A DNA stretch of 64,000 bases from assembly GCA_963377175.1 (NCBI GenBank), contig CAUJNA010000535.1, forward strand, positions 1,060,001 through 1,124,000, given 5' to 3'. This stretch comes from Effrenium voratum. Lineage: Eukaryota; Sar; Dinophyceae; Suessiales; Symbiodiniaceae. The notes under the pieces are model-generated. The model ran no database searches. It had not been told where the DNA came from and saw only the letters and a list, made by a program, of their open reading frames with translations. This document shows positions 33,480 to 44,747 of this stretch, piece after piece. The first letter of the stretch is position 1. Each line of letters starts with the position of its first letter. Position numbers and translations under genes: made by a program.

Positions 33480-35270
33480 CTCTTACCGTAAGAACTCCTT
33501 AGTGTAAACACTATTTGGGGAAAAACAAGACCATGTCAGCTGTCCTGGCTTGGGGGGGGGAAGTCTTGTTTTGTGTTGTTTTTTCTCCAGGCTTTTTGCA
33601 TTTCTTTGAAAAATTGTGACAACCCCTGAGAAAACCAACAAAAAAGCAAACAAACAGAATTCTATCAGCTGTCGGGGGGTATAACATGTTTGTTTTTGTT
33701 CTCGAATTGTTTTTGCACTGTACCCTTCTGTGATCAAGTGTGCTGGTGTACTTCACCTCCAAGCCCTAGTACAGCAAGTTAGAGATGGTTTCCTCTGCTA
33801 AAACGGTTCCTTATTACAATCGTCTTAATTAGATTTAGACTTGTACTCGTATCACTTGACAAACATATTGAATAGAGTTCGCAAGAAAGAAAGTAGAGGT
33901 AGAAAAACTGTTAGATGTTGTTTAAGTGCGCTAAACATTATCGGCATCTCTGGTGTCTTTCCTTGTGAATCCTACCTGATATATTCATCAAGTTCTACTA
34001 ATACCTATCTCACATTAGATAGAATTTGACCAAGAAAGAATCCAAACAGCTTTCAAATTTAAAGTATAGATTGAATAATGCGCATTCTATTTCAAAACAA
34101 ATGTTACACAAGATTTCCTTTCCAATTGAAATGTTTGTTGCAAATCAATAGACATGTTGTTTAGATGCTTACTGGTTTGTAAGTGCAGTTCTATTGGAAA
34201 GGCACTCCCGTGTAGCATCTATATTATATTGAAGTAGAATAATCATCACTTGCAAATCTAATTGCACATGGAAATTTTGATGGAAAGAATTCAGAGGTCC
34301 CGAAATCGTGTGTGCTTTTGTTTACTAGCCCTAGCACTACCATGGTCAGAAAACACCGTAAAACACAGTGTTTTGTTGCGTTTGCCGTACTCGGTTCACA
34401 TCTCCACCAACGGCTGCCCTCTAACACTCAGTTTGAATTTGAATGGGATTTAAATGGCATTCAACAAGGGCATTCTTGATAATCCTACTAGATATCACAT
34501 CTTACATTTAGACTTTAGAGGGAACCCTTGCCCACTAGAACATTACAACTAAGTTAGAGTTGAAGCATAACTTGATAAGGAATGAATCCAGGCACCACTT
34601 CTATGCCATAACAGTCGTTCCAACAGAATGATTCTATGTAAAAAGATACTTTACACAGCCTGTTCTGCCCAATCGAACTTCTTTACACTTCAGCTAAGAT
34701 TTAAACAAACATAATTTAAGATGATTTTTGAAAAGCACACGCTCACAGCATTTCGTTTCTTAAATTCGAATTGTTTTTGGAATTTTAATAAACAATTAGT
34801 TTCGACTTAATAAAAATCCTCGTAATTTAACATTTGTAAACCAATAGAGCTGAAACTGCGCTTTCTTTGGATTTTTGAAGGTTGTTCACCCCTTTTAAGG
34901 GGCAGGTAAATTGAAAGAAGCGAAGAGCTTGTCTTTCCTTTTTAGGTGTTACATTTGAGTCAAAATCCTACTCGGAAAGGAACTCCTGTCAAACATCAAA
35001 TTCAAAGATCAGAATTCCAAATAAACCGGTGTCTTAAATTTGAGCATCCTAGTTGATCCAATTAGAAGAAACAACCAGCTTGTAGGGTTCAAACTAAATT
35101 CTGATTAGAGCCCTACGTGGATTGAATTCCTATTCCAGCTCTGGTTCAAAATGCTAATATTACTTGAATTCTAATTAAGGTCCTACTTTTCCGAAAGACT
35201 TGCAAATTGAAACGTGTAAGCCTATAGGCCTGAAACTGCATGTTCCGTGGGCTTGGGCTTCTATTGTCTT
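33480..35270. other. AT-rich island, no gene
   Basis: Composition changes sharply from the GC-rich element 3 to AT-rich sequence (a sampled 60-base line at 34681 has 16 G/C). Frequent TTTAAAT-type words and no open frame beyond 85 codons. Similar blocks near 34840 (AATAGAGCTGAAACTGCGCT) and 35220 (TATAGGCCTGAAACTGCATG) suggest an old internal duplication. No transposon termini are seen. Confidence 0.6.
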
Positions 35271-35600
35271 ATTGAGTCTCTTGGCTTTTCACCCAAGGCT
35301 TCCAGTATAGCACGACGACTTACAAATAGAATGGCCCGAATAGGCAGCTTCTCAACACTTGTTGAATAGCAACATGCGGAGAGGTTATCCAAGCTGTCTT
35401 TTTGGGGCCTCTCAACACTTTGGGCACCCCGGAGCGCAGAATGCTGAGAGGTCCCTGAAAAACCTGGGTGCTGAGTTGAAACACCTAGTCTCATGAAATC
35501 TGGGGCTGGCCCGGGTACCGAACCGGTACCCTCTCCTCTCAACACGTTCTGCTTTTAGAAGAATAAAGTGCTGAGAGGGCACCTAAAAACCTAAAGCACC
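35271..35600. repeat. decayed short repeat around CTCTCAACAC / GTGCTGAGAGG
   Basis: CTCTCAACAC and its partial inverse GTGCTGAGAG recur at about 35407, 35440, 35535 and 35570, with AAAAACCT nearby. Related words (GGCACCCTCTCAAC) reappear at about 36900 on the far side of the zinc-finger frame. They may be terminal modules of one element covering 35400-36910. Confidence 0.45.
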
Positions 35601-36511
35601 CTAGGTCTGGTGCACCGCAGAGGCCTTTGCCACCGAAGATGCTTTTTGTCTTGTCTGTTGTGTATGCTCTTGCCAGGGCTGTGCATGTTGAGCATGTCCA
35701 CTGGGGGATGCCCACCCCGGGGCGGTTGTACGCCACCATGGTGTGTTGCTGTTTGTCTGGCTTGTGGCTGTCTGTTGTATGTTCTTTTTCTGCCTGTCGC
35801 GGCCTTCCAGCTTTTCCACTTCTCTCCTAGTGAGATTCCAAGCCCCTTTGAGGACTAGCTGTCTCACCGCTGGGAGCCGCTTTCTTTTGTTGCTCCACAG
35901 GTGTTCGCGTGACTTGCCAGGACACGGTGCACCCGCTGTTGCTTCATGGGCTTTCTTCAACGCTGGCCATGATTTCCAAGTCTTGGCGCATGTTCTGCAT
36001 GTCCAAATCTTGGTTTCTTGGTGACCCTTGGGACCCAGTATAGAGAATGGCCCGTTGCTTTTTTTGCAGGTCACCAATCTCTTGCCTCTGGGCTTGCTCC
36101 TTCTGCATGGCCTGTCCCACTTGGCAGGCTCGGTGTTCAGCGGTCATCGCTGCCAGTGCTTGCTGCGTTTGTGCCGGTGTGGCACCTGGCGGTGCTTGCT
36201 GACAAGTTTTGAAGTGGGCCTTGATTGACGCCCTGCGCTGCTCGGGCGGCAAAAATGGCAACAATTTTCCACAAAATCCACATGGTGGCCTTCCGCCGTT
36301 GCTCCTTTCTGACCACATATCCACAGAGCCCGCATGTACATTGGATCCGTCCCTTGAAGGCCTGACTGCTGCTGGACTGTTGCAGGTCTTGTGGTGCAAG
36401 TTGGTCCTGGTAGCTGCTTGCTGCCTGGTGGCTGCTTGCTGCTTCCATGTGCTCTGCTGGCTGGATGGCGTCAGCCTTTGCTTTCCTCTTGGGGGTGGCA
36501 AATTCGCTCAA
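35601..36511 (-). pseudogene. broken zinc-finger reading frame, possibly retroelement ORF
   Basis: Three overlapping minus-strand frames carry cysteine/histidine clusters in sequence. The first (from 36511) has CTCGLCGYVV. The second (from 36501) has PPCGFCGKLLPFLPP then IKAHFKTC. The third (from 36077) has IWTCRTCAKTWKSW then AHEATAGAPC. The Gln-rich middle (QKEQAQRQEIGDLQKKQ) looks coiled. Two frameshifts are needed to connect them. I do not recognise the protein. Paired nucleic-acid-binding fingers plus flanking repeats suggest the first ORF of a non-LTR element, but no RT is nearby. Confidence 0.4.
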
Positions 36512-36910
36512 TGGTGGCTGTAAGCTGGTTAAAACTGATGCCGGCGCTGCAAAAACAGAAGTTGGTGGCTGCGAGGATGATGCTGACTTGGCAGTCTTGC
36601 CTCCTCTCTCTGCCGTCTACGGCCTCAAATGCGAAAGCATCTTTGAGACTTGCTGGGTTGCCCAACACTCCTGTCGCCCACTTCCTTGCTGCTGTGGCGG
36701 GTGCTTTGACGGACTCACTCCATCCCATCCACCCTAGCCGGGGAGCAGAGGGTATCTAATAGCCTAGGTACCCGGCCAGCCCAAGAGTTCTGATTTTAAG
36801 TTTTTTAGGCACCTTGTCAGCACTCCAAATTGCCTCAGACTAGTTTTTTTTTATAATTTGTTGGGGTACCTTTCAGCCCTGAGCCAGGATGTTTTTGGCA
36901 CCCTCTCAAC
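36512..36910. other. no gene recognised
   Basis: Probable upstream part of the zinc-finger unit. It contains a T-rich tract (36843-36855) and the words GGTACC and GGCACCCTCTCAAC. No coding evidence. Confidence 0.4.
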
Positions 36911-36914
36911 TGAG

Positions 36915-37060
36915 AACACACGGACACAGGGACAGACCGACACGCAGACAAACGGACAAACGGACACACAGACGCACGGACACACGCGCACGGACACGCA
37001 CACAGACACGCGGACACACGGACACACAGACACACAGACACACGGACACACAGAAGTAAA
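36915..37060. repeat. (GGACAC)n-type microsatellite
   Basis: Hexamer-based ACGGAC/ACACAG repeat with CGCG variants. It makes open frames in several phases. Confidence 0.9.
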
Positions 37061-37480
37061 AAGACCTAGGGTAGTATGCTCGAGGGGTGGTATGGGTACG
37101 GTCAGAGCGATGGGTACAGTCGAGGATTGTGGCCGCGAAAGAAGCGCCTGTCCGAAGCTTCATCCGGAATAGAAACCCACAATCGCCGGAACGTAAACGT
37201 CGTCTCTAGCCTGCAGCGGGCCCAGCGGGGCGTCGAAGAGGTTCCCAGAGCCCGCCGGCACCGGCCTGGGCTTTCGCGTTTCAGGAGGGGGCCAACTCTG
37301 TTGTTTCAGGCTGCACTTTCTTGAGCCTGGGCAACCATGTGAGATTCCGTTCAGGGTACGATAGAGCCAAGGACGGAAGTTTGAAAGTCATGCAAAAACT
37401 AGTGTGTTGACCGCATTCCTAGTAAACTGCCAGCGCACGGAAGCGCGCCTATTGCATGCGCATGAAGTCGAGCTCCAGCT
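37061..37480. other. no gene recognised
   Basis: Unique GC-moderate sequence between two simple repeats. No supported feature. Confidence 0.4.
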
Positions 37481-37775
37481 AGTTGACTTGTTTGCGGATT
37501 CGGTAGTTAGCTGGTTCGAGTTGGCTAGTTGTCTAGCTAACTAGCTAGCCAGCTCGCTTGTTGAATCGAAAGTAGCTAGTTAGCCAGCCAACTTGCTTCT
37601 CTTACTTAGGTAGTTAGCACAACTGGCTTGTTGCCTACATAGCTTGTTGATTAGCTAGTCGCCTAGTTTGTGAGTTAGCGTATTAGCTGGTCAGCTGCCA
37701 AGTAGTCAGCTGTTTGAAGAGTAAGTTTGCGAAGATAGGTTGGCAGCTAGCTAGTTAGCTAGTTAGTTTCGTCAA
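37481..37775. repeat. degenerate TAGC/TAGT repeat
   Basis: Dense AGCTAGTTAGC, CTAGCTAACTAGC and TTAGCTGG words, a decayed tetranucleotide array rich in small palindromes. Confidence 0.8.
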
Positions 37776-39035
37776 TTGACAAACTCCGAGTCCTGAGGGT
37801 CGACCAACGGTCGACCCCCACCGAGACTCCGCAGCAAAAACAACGATGTGCTGAAGGTCAACCCCGCTCAAGCGCCCTTAAAGGGTTCACCCTTTGATGG
37901 TTGCGAAGCAGTGCGCGCGGCCCCGTGCCGATGGCCCATCTCCGCCCCGGTGCCAAACCCATTCCGAAGCCATTCCGGGGCCGCCTGCCTCGTCGTTGTT
38001 GCACGCATCATGCTTGCATGAGCCCAGCGTGTTGGATTCGAGCGCGGACCGTCAACTCAATGCAGCAAAAGCTGCCGGAACGCAGCCTTGCATAGCCAAA
38101 CCAAAACCCCAACACCGGTGCTTGCCACGGACTGACAAGACATCGGAATACCTGCAAAGATTACCGCAAAACCTTAAATACTCGATTGTTCACGGCTGCG
38201 CCATCGATCTTTCTTTGCAAAGTCTGGCCAATCAAGACCAGCCTCATCCTGGAGGGAGTAAACACAATTGACAGAAAAGGGACAGATTGCCCATGTTCCA
38301 TCATTTTCTGGACACCCCCTCAAAGAAAGCAGCTTCTCCATAACGGCCGTTGAAACCTGAAATAATTTCTCAAAGCCCTACCACCAGACTAAGGAGATAT
38401 GACATGTATCAAACACCAAAACAAGGAAACTGCCCGACACGCTTGTTTGACTTGCAAATCAACCTTCACGCGTGTCCAGAGTACACAAAACACTCATTCA
38501 AGGTGGGATAGAAGCCAATTCTCGCGCGGCGTGGGGCTGATCGGGCCTGGCGGACATCCCAGCCAGGCTTCCGCGCGGAGCTTTGCCCTTGCTCTTGCCT
38601 TTGCCCTTGCCTTTGTCCTTGCCCTGGCACGAGCCATGTGAGTCGAGAAAGCGAACGCGTCCTATTCGTCATGTAACACTTACAAAGAGGGATCTCAAAT
38701 CGAAGCAACCCCTGAATAAGCTTTCACTGAAAGCCAAGCGGATCCACCGACCCACCCCACAAAATCTGTTCGGGTGACCGCCAGGCCAGGACAGAGCAGT
38801 GGATTCGATTGGCTGGCTCGGGAAACAATAAACTAAACTAGAGGACGATTGGCCCGAAAGCATTTTTCCACAGGCGCTCATCCAGCCGCGGAGACACCTT
38901 TTTACATCGCTGCGGCGAGCGTGTCTGCGCGCGGCGATGCTCAGTGTGTATGGTCACATGAGAGCTCCATCTCATCATCCTACTTTCCTCTCGAACTGCG
39001 CCGCGCGATTTCTGACGAAAGTGGTCTGCGCAAGC
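37776..39035. other. no gene recognised
   Basis: The longest frame is 125 codons (+, 37894-38271), without motifs. A short CTTGCC/CTTTGCC repeat lies at 38582-38630. Confidence 0.4.
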
Positions 39036-39320
39036 TGCATTGTTCCAGGCTGCTGCGCGCAAGTTGCTCTCTGCAACCTGCTGCACGCTGCTGCACGCAA
39101 GTGCTCTGTGCAAGTTGCTCTGCGCAAGTGCTCTGAGCAAGTTGCTCTACGCAAGTGCTCTGCGCCAGTTGCTCCGTGCAAGCGCTTTGCGCATGTGCTC
39201 TGTGCAAGTTGGTCTGTGCAAGTTGCTCTGCGCAAGTGCTTTGTGCAATTGCTCTGTGCAAGTTGCTCTGCGCAAGTTGCTCTGCGCAAGTGACTCTGCG
39301 CAAGTTGCTCTGCGCAGTGC
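39036..39320. repeat. ~12-bp minisatellite, GCAAGTTGCTCT
   Basis: Units of TGCGCAAGTTGCTC alternate with TGTGCAAGTGCTC across about 280 bp. Units vary at one or two bases. Confidence 0.92.
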
Positions 39321-39329
39321 TGCCGGAGC

Positions 39330-39640
39330 TGTGGGAATGTACTTCGCGTACTATTTTTGTACTTAAAAGTTGCGATTTTCCAGCCGGAGCTGCGGGGGTG
39401 TGCTCCGCGTACTACGTTTGTACTTAAGAGTTGCGATTTTCCAGCCTGAGCTGCGGGAGCATGCTCCGCATACTACGTCTGTACTTAAAAGTTGCGATTT
39501 TCCAGCCGGAGCTGCAGGAGTACGGTCCGCGTACTACGTTGCGATTTTCAAGCCGGAGCTGCGGGGGCGTGCTCCGCGTACTACGTTTGCACGCTCCGCG
39601 TACTACGTTTGTACTTAAAAGCTGCGATTTTCAAGCCGGA
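39330..39640. repeat. ~61-bp minisatellite
   Basis: TTGCGATTTTC or CTGCGATTTTC anchors at about 39371, 39432, 39493, 39540 and 39623 (spacings 61, 61, 47, 83). Units contain CCGGAGCTGCGGG and CTCCGCGTACTACG. Confidence 0.92.
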
Positions 39641-39644
39641 GCTG

Positions 39645-39720
39645 GCGCGGACCAGGGGGGAATCGAACCCGCGACCGCGGGATTGCGAAAGCAGGCGCGC
39701 AAACCACGAGACAACTTCCA
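39645..39720 (-). tRNA. tRNA-like sequence (Ala-CGC-like), probably pseudogene or SINE head
   Basis: On the minus strand a D-arm-like CTCGTGGTTTGCGCGCC, an anticodon-loop-like TTCGCAA and a T-arm GCGGGTTCGATTCCCCC appear in correct order and spacing. The T-loop TTCGATT is canonical and the T-stem pairs at four of five positions. The anticodon stem does not pair properly and the acceptor ends do not match. A functional tRNA is therefore unlikely, and a tRNA-derived repeat head is the better reading. Confidence 0.4.
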
Positions 39721-39724
39721 AAGG

Positions 39725-40100
39725 CCGTTTCGCGAGCAAGAAAATTGCAGTCGCCACAGCGAGAGCGCTTCGACACGCACGATCTCCGCAGAAGGTTCGC
39801 CGAGACCAAGACAAATTCGCATGGCGCCACAGCGAGAGCGCTTCGACGCGCACGATCTCCGCAGAGGGTCGCGCGCGGACCGCAGAAATCGTTAAAAGTC
39901 CTCAGTTATTGAACCTCGACCACGCGAATCTCCGCAGAGGGTCGCGCGCGCACCGCAGAAATCGTAAAAAGCTCTCAGTTTTTGAACCTCGACCACGCGA
40001 ATCTCCGCAGAGGGTCGCGCGCACGCCGCAGAAATCGTAAAGTCCTCAGTTTTTGAACCTCGACCACGCGAATCTCCGCAGAGGGTCGCAATCCCGAGCG
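39725..40100. repeat. ~72-bp minisatellite and a related duplication
   Basis: GAACCTCGACCACGCGAATC anchors at 39911, 39984 and 40055 (spacings 73 and 71), each followed by TCCGCAGAGGGTCGC and CCGCAGAAATCGT. Just upstream, CCACAGCGAGAGCGCTTCGA is present twice (about 39754 and 39825) with related flanks. Confidence 0.9.
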
Positions 40101-40189
40101 ACGATCAAACTCCCGCCCCGGCGCCATAGAAACCTAAACTAACTTACATAGCTGCTTACGCCGAAGCTCTACGCAAGCTCTACCTATCC

Positions 40190-40690
40190 TTGGCTCTGTG
40201 CCACCTGGCTCTGTGTCACTTGGCTCTGTGCCACGTGGCTCTATGCAACTTGGCTCTATGTAACTTGGCTCTATGTAACTTGGCTCTATGTAACTTGGCT
40301 CTATGTAACTTGGCTCTATGTAACTTGGCTCTATGTAACTTGGCTCTATGTACTTGGCTCTATGTAACTTGGCTCTATGTAACTTGGCTCTATGTAACTT
40401 GGCTCTATGTAACTTGGCTCTATGTAACTTGGCTCTATGTAACTTGGCTCTATGTAACTTGGCTCTATGTAACTTGGCTCTATGTAACTTGGCTCTATGT
40501 AACTTGGCTCTATGTAACTTGGCTCTATGTAACTTGGCTCTATGTAACTTGGCTCTATGTAACTTGTCTCTATGTAGCTTGGCTCTATGTAACTTGGCTC
40601 TATGTAACTTGGCTTTATGTAACTTGGCTCTATGTAACTTGGCTCTGTGCAACTTGGCTCTGTGCAACTTGGCTCTGTGTAACTTGTCCA
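40190..40690. repeat. 15-bp minisatellite TTGGCTCTATGTAAC, ~32 copies
   Basis: Nearly perfect 15-bp units, with variant CACCTGGCTCTGTGC-like units at both edges and one 14-bp unit near 40350. Because 15 is divisible by three, each strand gives a regular pentapeptide repeat (LALCN on plus; KLHRA or EPSYI on minus) in frames up to 277 codons. Nothing else supports translation. Confidence 0.95.
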
Positions 40691-40989
40691 AGGGCTCCGC
40701 AGGGAAGAACCCTTCGCGATGCTTTCGGGAACTCTCTGAGGCAAACATGGCATCCCAGCTCCGATATCGGAGATCACTCTCAGGGTTCTTGAGAGAACCA
40801 TGTCCCCCCAATCCAAATGCTGGAAGAACGTAAAGGCAACATGCCAATGCGGACCTGGCAGGTGGCAGTTGATGCAGATCGCACCCATGGCAAAAACTGC
40901 TAATCGAACATCCCATATTGGGGAGAGTGCACAGGTGATGGCAGATACGCATGACGACTCCTTGCATGCCACGTCGGGAAACAAAGAAA

Positions 40990-41102
40990 AAGATGTAGGA
41001 CTCATGTAGGACTCATGTAGGACTCATGTAGGACTCATGTAGGACTCATGTAGGACTCATGTAGGACTCATGTAGGACTCATGTAGGACTCATGTAGAAC
41101 TC
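40990..41102. repeat. 11-bp minisatellite ATGTAGGACTC, ~10 copies
   Basis: Perfect 11-bp direct repeats, ending with the variant ATGTAGAACTC. Confidence 0.95.
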
Positions 41103-41105
41103 TTG

Positions 41106-41175
41106 TATGGAGGCTTCTATGCCAGGCAGGTGGCGCGCCAGGGAGGCTTCTATGCCGGGCAGGAATGTGGCGCGC
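41106..41175. repeat. direct duplication, ~40 bp
   Basis: GGAGGCTTCTATGCC is followed by GGGCAGG or AGGCAGG and GTGGCGCGC, occurring twice in tandem. Confidence 0.8.
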
Positions 41176-44111
41176 TAGGTATCGAAGCCACGTCGGCGGG
41201 CTGGCGCGGCTCTGCTCGAAAACATAAGTGGCACTTATGTTTTCGAAGTGCCTTGGAACTGGAAACAACTGCAAGAAACTTTCATAGGGCCCGGTCACAA
41301 ACCACCCGGGAAGGTCGCGATTTAATTTTCCCTGTGGTGACACGATCCAGCTGGACTCTGTCTGCAGCAAAGGGTGCTACCCCTGAGAAAGACGCAGGTT
41401 TTGCCTCCAAGAACAGTCTGAAATCCAGCATCTTGATATGCCAAAGCCACATTAGGGTTGGTGAAGCTTACATAATTATGGAACGTGTTTGCCCTTGGAT
41501 ATTTAAAAGCGGGTGTCTTTGGAGAAGGCTCACGTGGCATGCCTCCATGCAGCTGGGGCATCTTGTGCCAAAGCCTAACATACCTCCCAAACGAAGCCGT
41601 TCTCACTCTAGTCTGCAGACTATCCTGGTGAGTTGGTGGGTCAAAGGGATTCAGAGATGGAAATCCACCCACTCCGGAGTCGCCTTGGGCGCTCCAGTGC
41701 CCGCCTGAGTGTGAGAAGTTTGGATAGGGTGGTGGAAGGGGTATCCTCCAATACCTAAACAAATTGCAAACCATTTAAGCCTCTATTTTGGAATACCTCG
41801 AAAGGCATCCAGGTCTGACGTTGATGCCCCCTGGAAACAGTCTAAATGGCCCACCGAAGAGGAAGCTCGGCCTTTTCCCTTCTGTGACACTGCAGGCCAC
41901 CCCTTCGACTATTCTGCCACGAGGATTCCCTTGGAATTAGCAAGTTCCCCGAACCTCCATTTTCTGTGATTGGAGGCATTCACAGAAAGGGTTTTGATTG
42001 CGGATTGGTTTCCATTTGAATTACTGACCAAAACAAAGGTCTCGCTTCCTGCCCGATGCAGTGAAGAGGCATCAAGCAACCGGCAACTAAGATGCCAGCT
42101 GCCCCCGCACCCCCCGTCCCCCCTCCTCTTGGATGGTTGAAGATCCGTTTTCCACAACAAATGTAAACCCTTCTGGAGGGAGATGTGTTGTGCTGAGAGG
42201 CAACGTTGTCACACCAAGACAGGCTCACTCGCAGAGGTACACTGATAACCCATGTGTGGAGGGGGCCAGTCTACATTTAAACATCTGTCATAGGCCTCGC
42301 TCAGTTTGGACAAGATCCAAGATCTCTCTTTTGGTCGGTTTCCCAAACAAAGCTTCGCGGTCAGCGCTCGTCGGTGCTTCTGCTCGAAGGCGCCCAGGCT
42401 TTCCTCTCTTGAATGGTGCGCTCGGGGGATCTTTGACTTCCCATCGCTGTAGCAAGAATTTCTGCAATGTCACAGGCCCCCAGCTCAACGGGGTTTCCAG
42501 CACAGCCCGAAGATGCAAAGTCCAGCCTGTGTTCGGATGGTCATTTGGTCATGCCAAAAGGATGGAGTGATTGTTTGCAGAGTGCACGGAGAATGCCACC
42601 CCACAATAGAAATCCCGAATTGCTGTTTTCGGGCAAAGGATGATGGTGAACTCTTGCCCTTGAAACGCCACGACGAAATCGGGTCCAGCACATCCCAAAC
42701 GCGCCTTTAGCAGGGATTTGCCAGCATGTGGGTCATATCAACGGTAAAAGTAAACATGGTCTGCACTGCTTCTTGGCATTTTCTCTTAGAGTCCAGACGT
42801 CTCCCTGCAAATGGGTGTGTCTTAGACAGGGGATCCCCATAAATGCGTGGTAAAACCACCCCACAACGGGAGCCATCGCATAAAGACAAACTCATCGGAG
42901 ACCAGACACATCAGCAAACATGCGGACGCAATCCAGAGTACCTGGGTGTCCAAGAGCGTTTCGAACAACCCTTGCGAAATCAATAGCGATTCAGGGATTG
43001 GCTGATTCTGCTCGGAGCCACCAAGAGTCTGGTTCAAAGTTGCACTGGTCCCGTTTTCTTCTTAGAGGAAACAAGGGGGTCGGCTCCCCCAAAACAATAT
43101 ATATATATATAACTTGTATAATTGTTCTCTGGAGGGTTGTGGAGGTCGACCCCTTCATTTGAGTTCCACTCCGGCTCCCACCAAAACAGCGGTGGGTCGC
43201 CCCGCCGTTGCCAGCACCGGCGCTGTATCCGCTGTCGGGCTGGTGGGGCCACCGCTGCCCGGGCCGCTGTCGCCCTGCGAGGCACCCGAAGATCGCAAAG
43301 CGCAAGTTCGCAGACAGAATAAAAACAGACAATGCCCTTGAGTGAGTCTTCCCCGCTCAAACATCTAGCCAGAAGGTTCAGCAGAAAGTATCATTCCCAA
43401 AAAGTCTACGGGGCTCAAGTCTGGAACAAAACGTGAAACTGGCCTTTTGATTTCCCATGCAGCCTGACCCAAAAGTGTTGTACACGAAGCCAATTTGTGG
43501 ACGTCCCGGAAGGTCTGCAAATCTGCAAAACGTAGCATGGAACCAGTTCAAGGATCCTGTTGGACAATTTGGGGCTGTCTCTAAAACGCTAGGCCTGCCG
43601 ATCTATTTGCTTGCAGGATCCACAGGAGGTTTTCCACTCCCCCGTTCATACCGACGTTGGTGGATGCAACTGGATCCTCTGAATTGCTTGGTTTCAAGGC
43701 AAAGGTAGGCTGCCCCAACCCGACCCAGGCGGGTTTGAGTTGCTGTGAGTTGGCTCAAGTTGATTTGGCATGGTTTGGGTAGGTTTGAGTATGCCTTGGC
43801 TTAGACGGCCATGTTCAAACGGCCGAAACGGCGCTTGGGCGTTTGTTTGAGAAGATCTAGCGAGCGCAATTGCCAGGAAATCCTGCTCCAATTGGCAGGC
43901 CGTAGGTTTGGCATGCGGCCTGGACACGCTCCGTCAGCCATGGCCAATATAGCTTGACAAGAGGCTTCACAACATGTGTGGAATGTGTCGAAAACAAGCT
44001 GGCTATACACGAGGCAACACATTGATGTTGGCTGCTCCTTTGACACGTCCCAAAAGGTCCCTAGGTGCGCCACACAGCCATGTATTGACACCTGCGGAGT
44101 CAAACTTGATC
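41176..44111. other. ~2.9 kb with no gene recognised
   Basis: Mixed composition. GC-rich patch at about 43150-43310 (frame of 75 codons on plus, 113 on minus, no motif), preceded by a 14-bp AT run at 43099. No mobile-element domains. Confidence 0.45.
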
Positions 44112-44211
44112 TCAGGTAGTTGGACCACCGCCTAGAGCTGCCCGTGGGACGAACTCCGTTTTTTGGCGTTTTTTGTGCTCGAACCTGTTCTCCGAGGGTG
44201 GGGGGGGGGGG

Positions 44212-44508
44212 TGAGGCCCACTGCCGGGGTGCCTATCCCAGAAGGGAACTGGTACCCTGTCATAGTAGAGGTCGTTGATTTGGTTCCTGGATCTATTCTG
44301 GAGAGAGTCCAATATGCCAATATGGAGGATTGGAGGATGGATTGTCCCTGGTGGCTTGTGTTGACTGTGAATCCTGTAAAGCGGTCTGCAAGCCTTTTTA
44401 TCACTGTACCATGTGTCGAATGACTGTACAAATGACTTGAAGGGCCTTGAGCCAAACATGTCAGCGGAGTTTGTGAATAGGTCAATGGGTGTAACCAAAA
44501 GCAACACA
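44212..44508 (-). repeat. element 2, 3' LTR
   Basis: 297 bp, from TGAGGCCCACTGCCG to CCAAAAGCAACACA on the plus strand. Compared with the other LTR it has a 12-bp insertion near its left end and about 11 substitutions. It contains the 11-mer CTTGAGCCAAA (44446-44456), complementary to the spliced-leader 3' end. Confidence 0.93.
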
Positions 44509-44747
44509 AAACAGACACAAATTTCTTTTGGCCTTTCACACCGAAAGTGTATAATTCGCTTCTTGGCCGTAGCCATACTTGAAAGTGTCGGCCGTAGCCA
44601 TATGTTGTTACAATGATTCATCCAATTTTGGCGCGGATGATTTGTCATGTGAGCAAAATGGAAAACAGTCTGTACTGATTCTGTGAGATACCTAGATGTA
44701 TCGAAAGGTGATGCGCAGCGCTATGTACATGCGGGACGAATGTGAAA

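Noticed and set aside
40134..41005. 277- and 219-codon minus-strand frames of pentapeptide repeats
   Set aside because: Phase kept only because the unit is 15 bp; a 14-bp unit breaks the frame; no flanking coding signal.
43114..43341. GC-rich 75-codon frame as a host exon
   Set aside because: Compositional only; no motif, and the opposite strand is open over the same stretch.
44561..44605. CCGTAGCCAT twice, like the 5' half of the dinoflagellate spliced leader
   Set aside because: The second half (TTTTGGCTCAAG) does not follow in either copy; it looks like a local 25-bp duplication.
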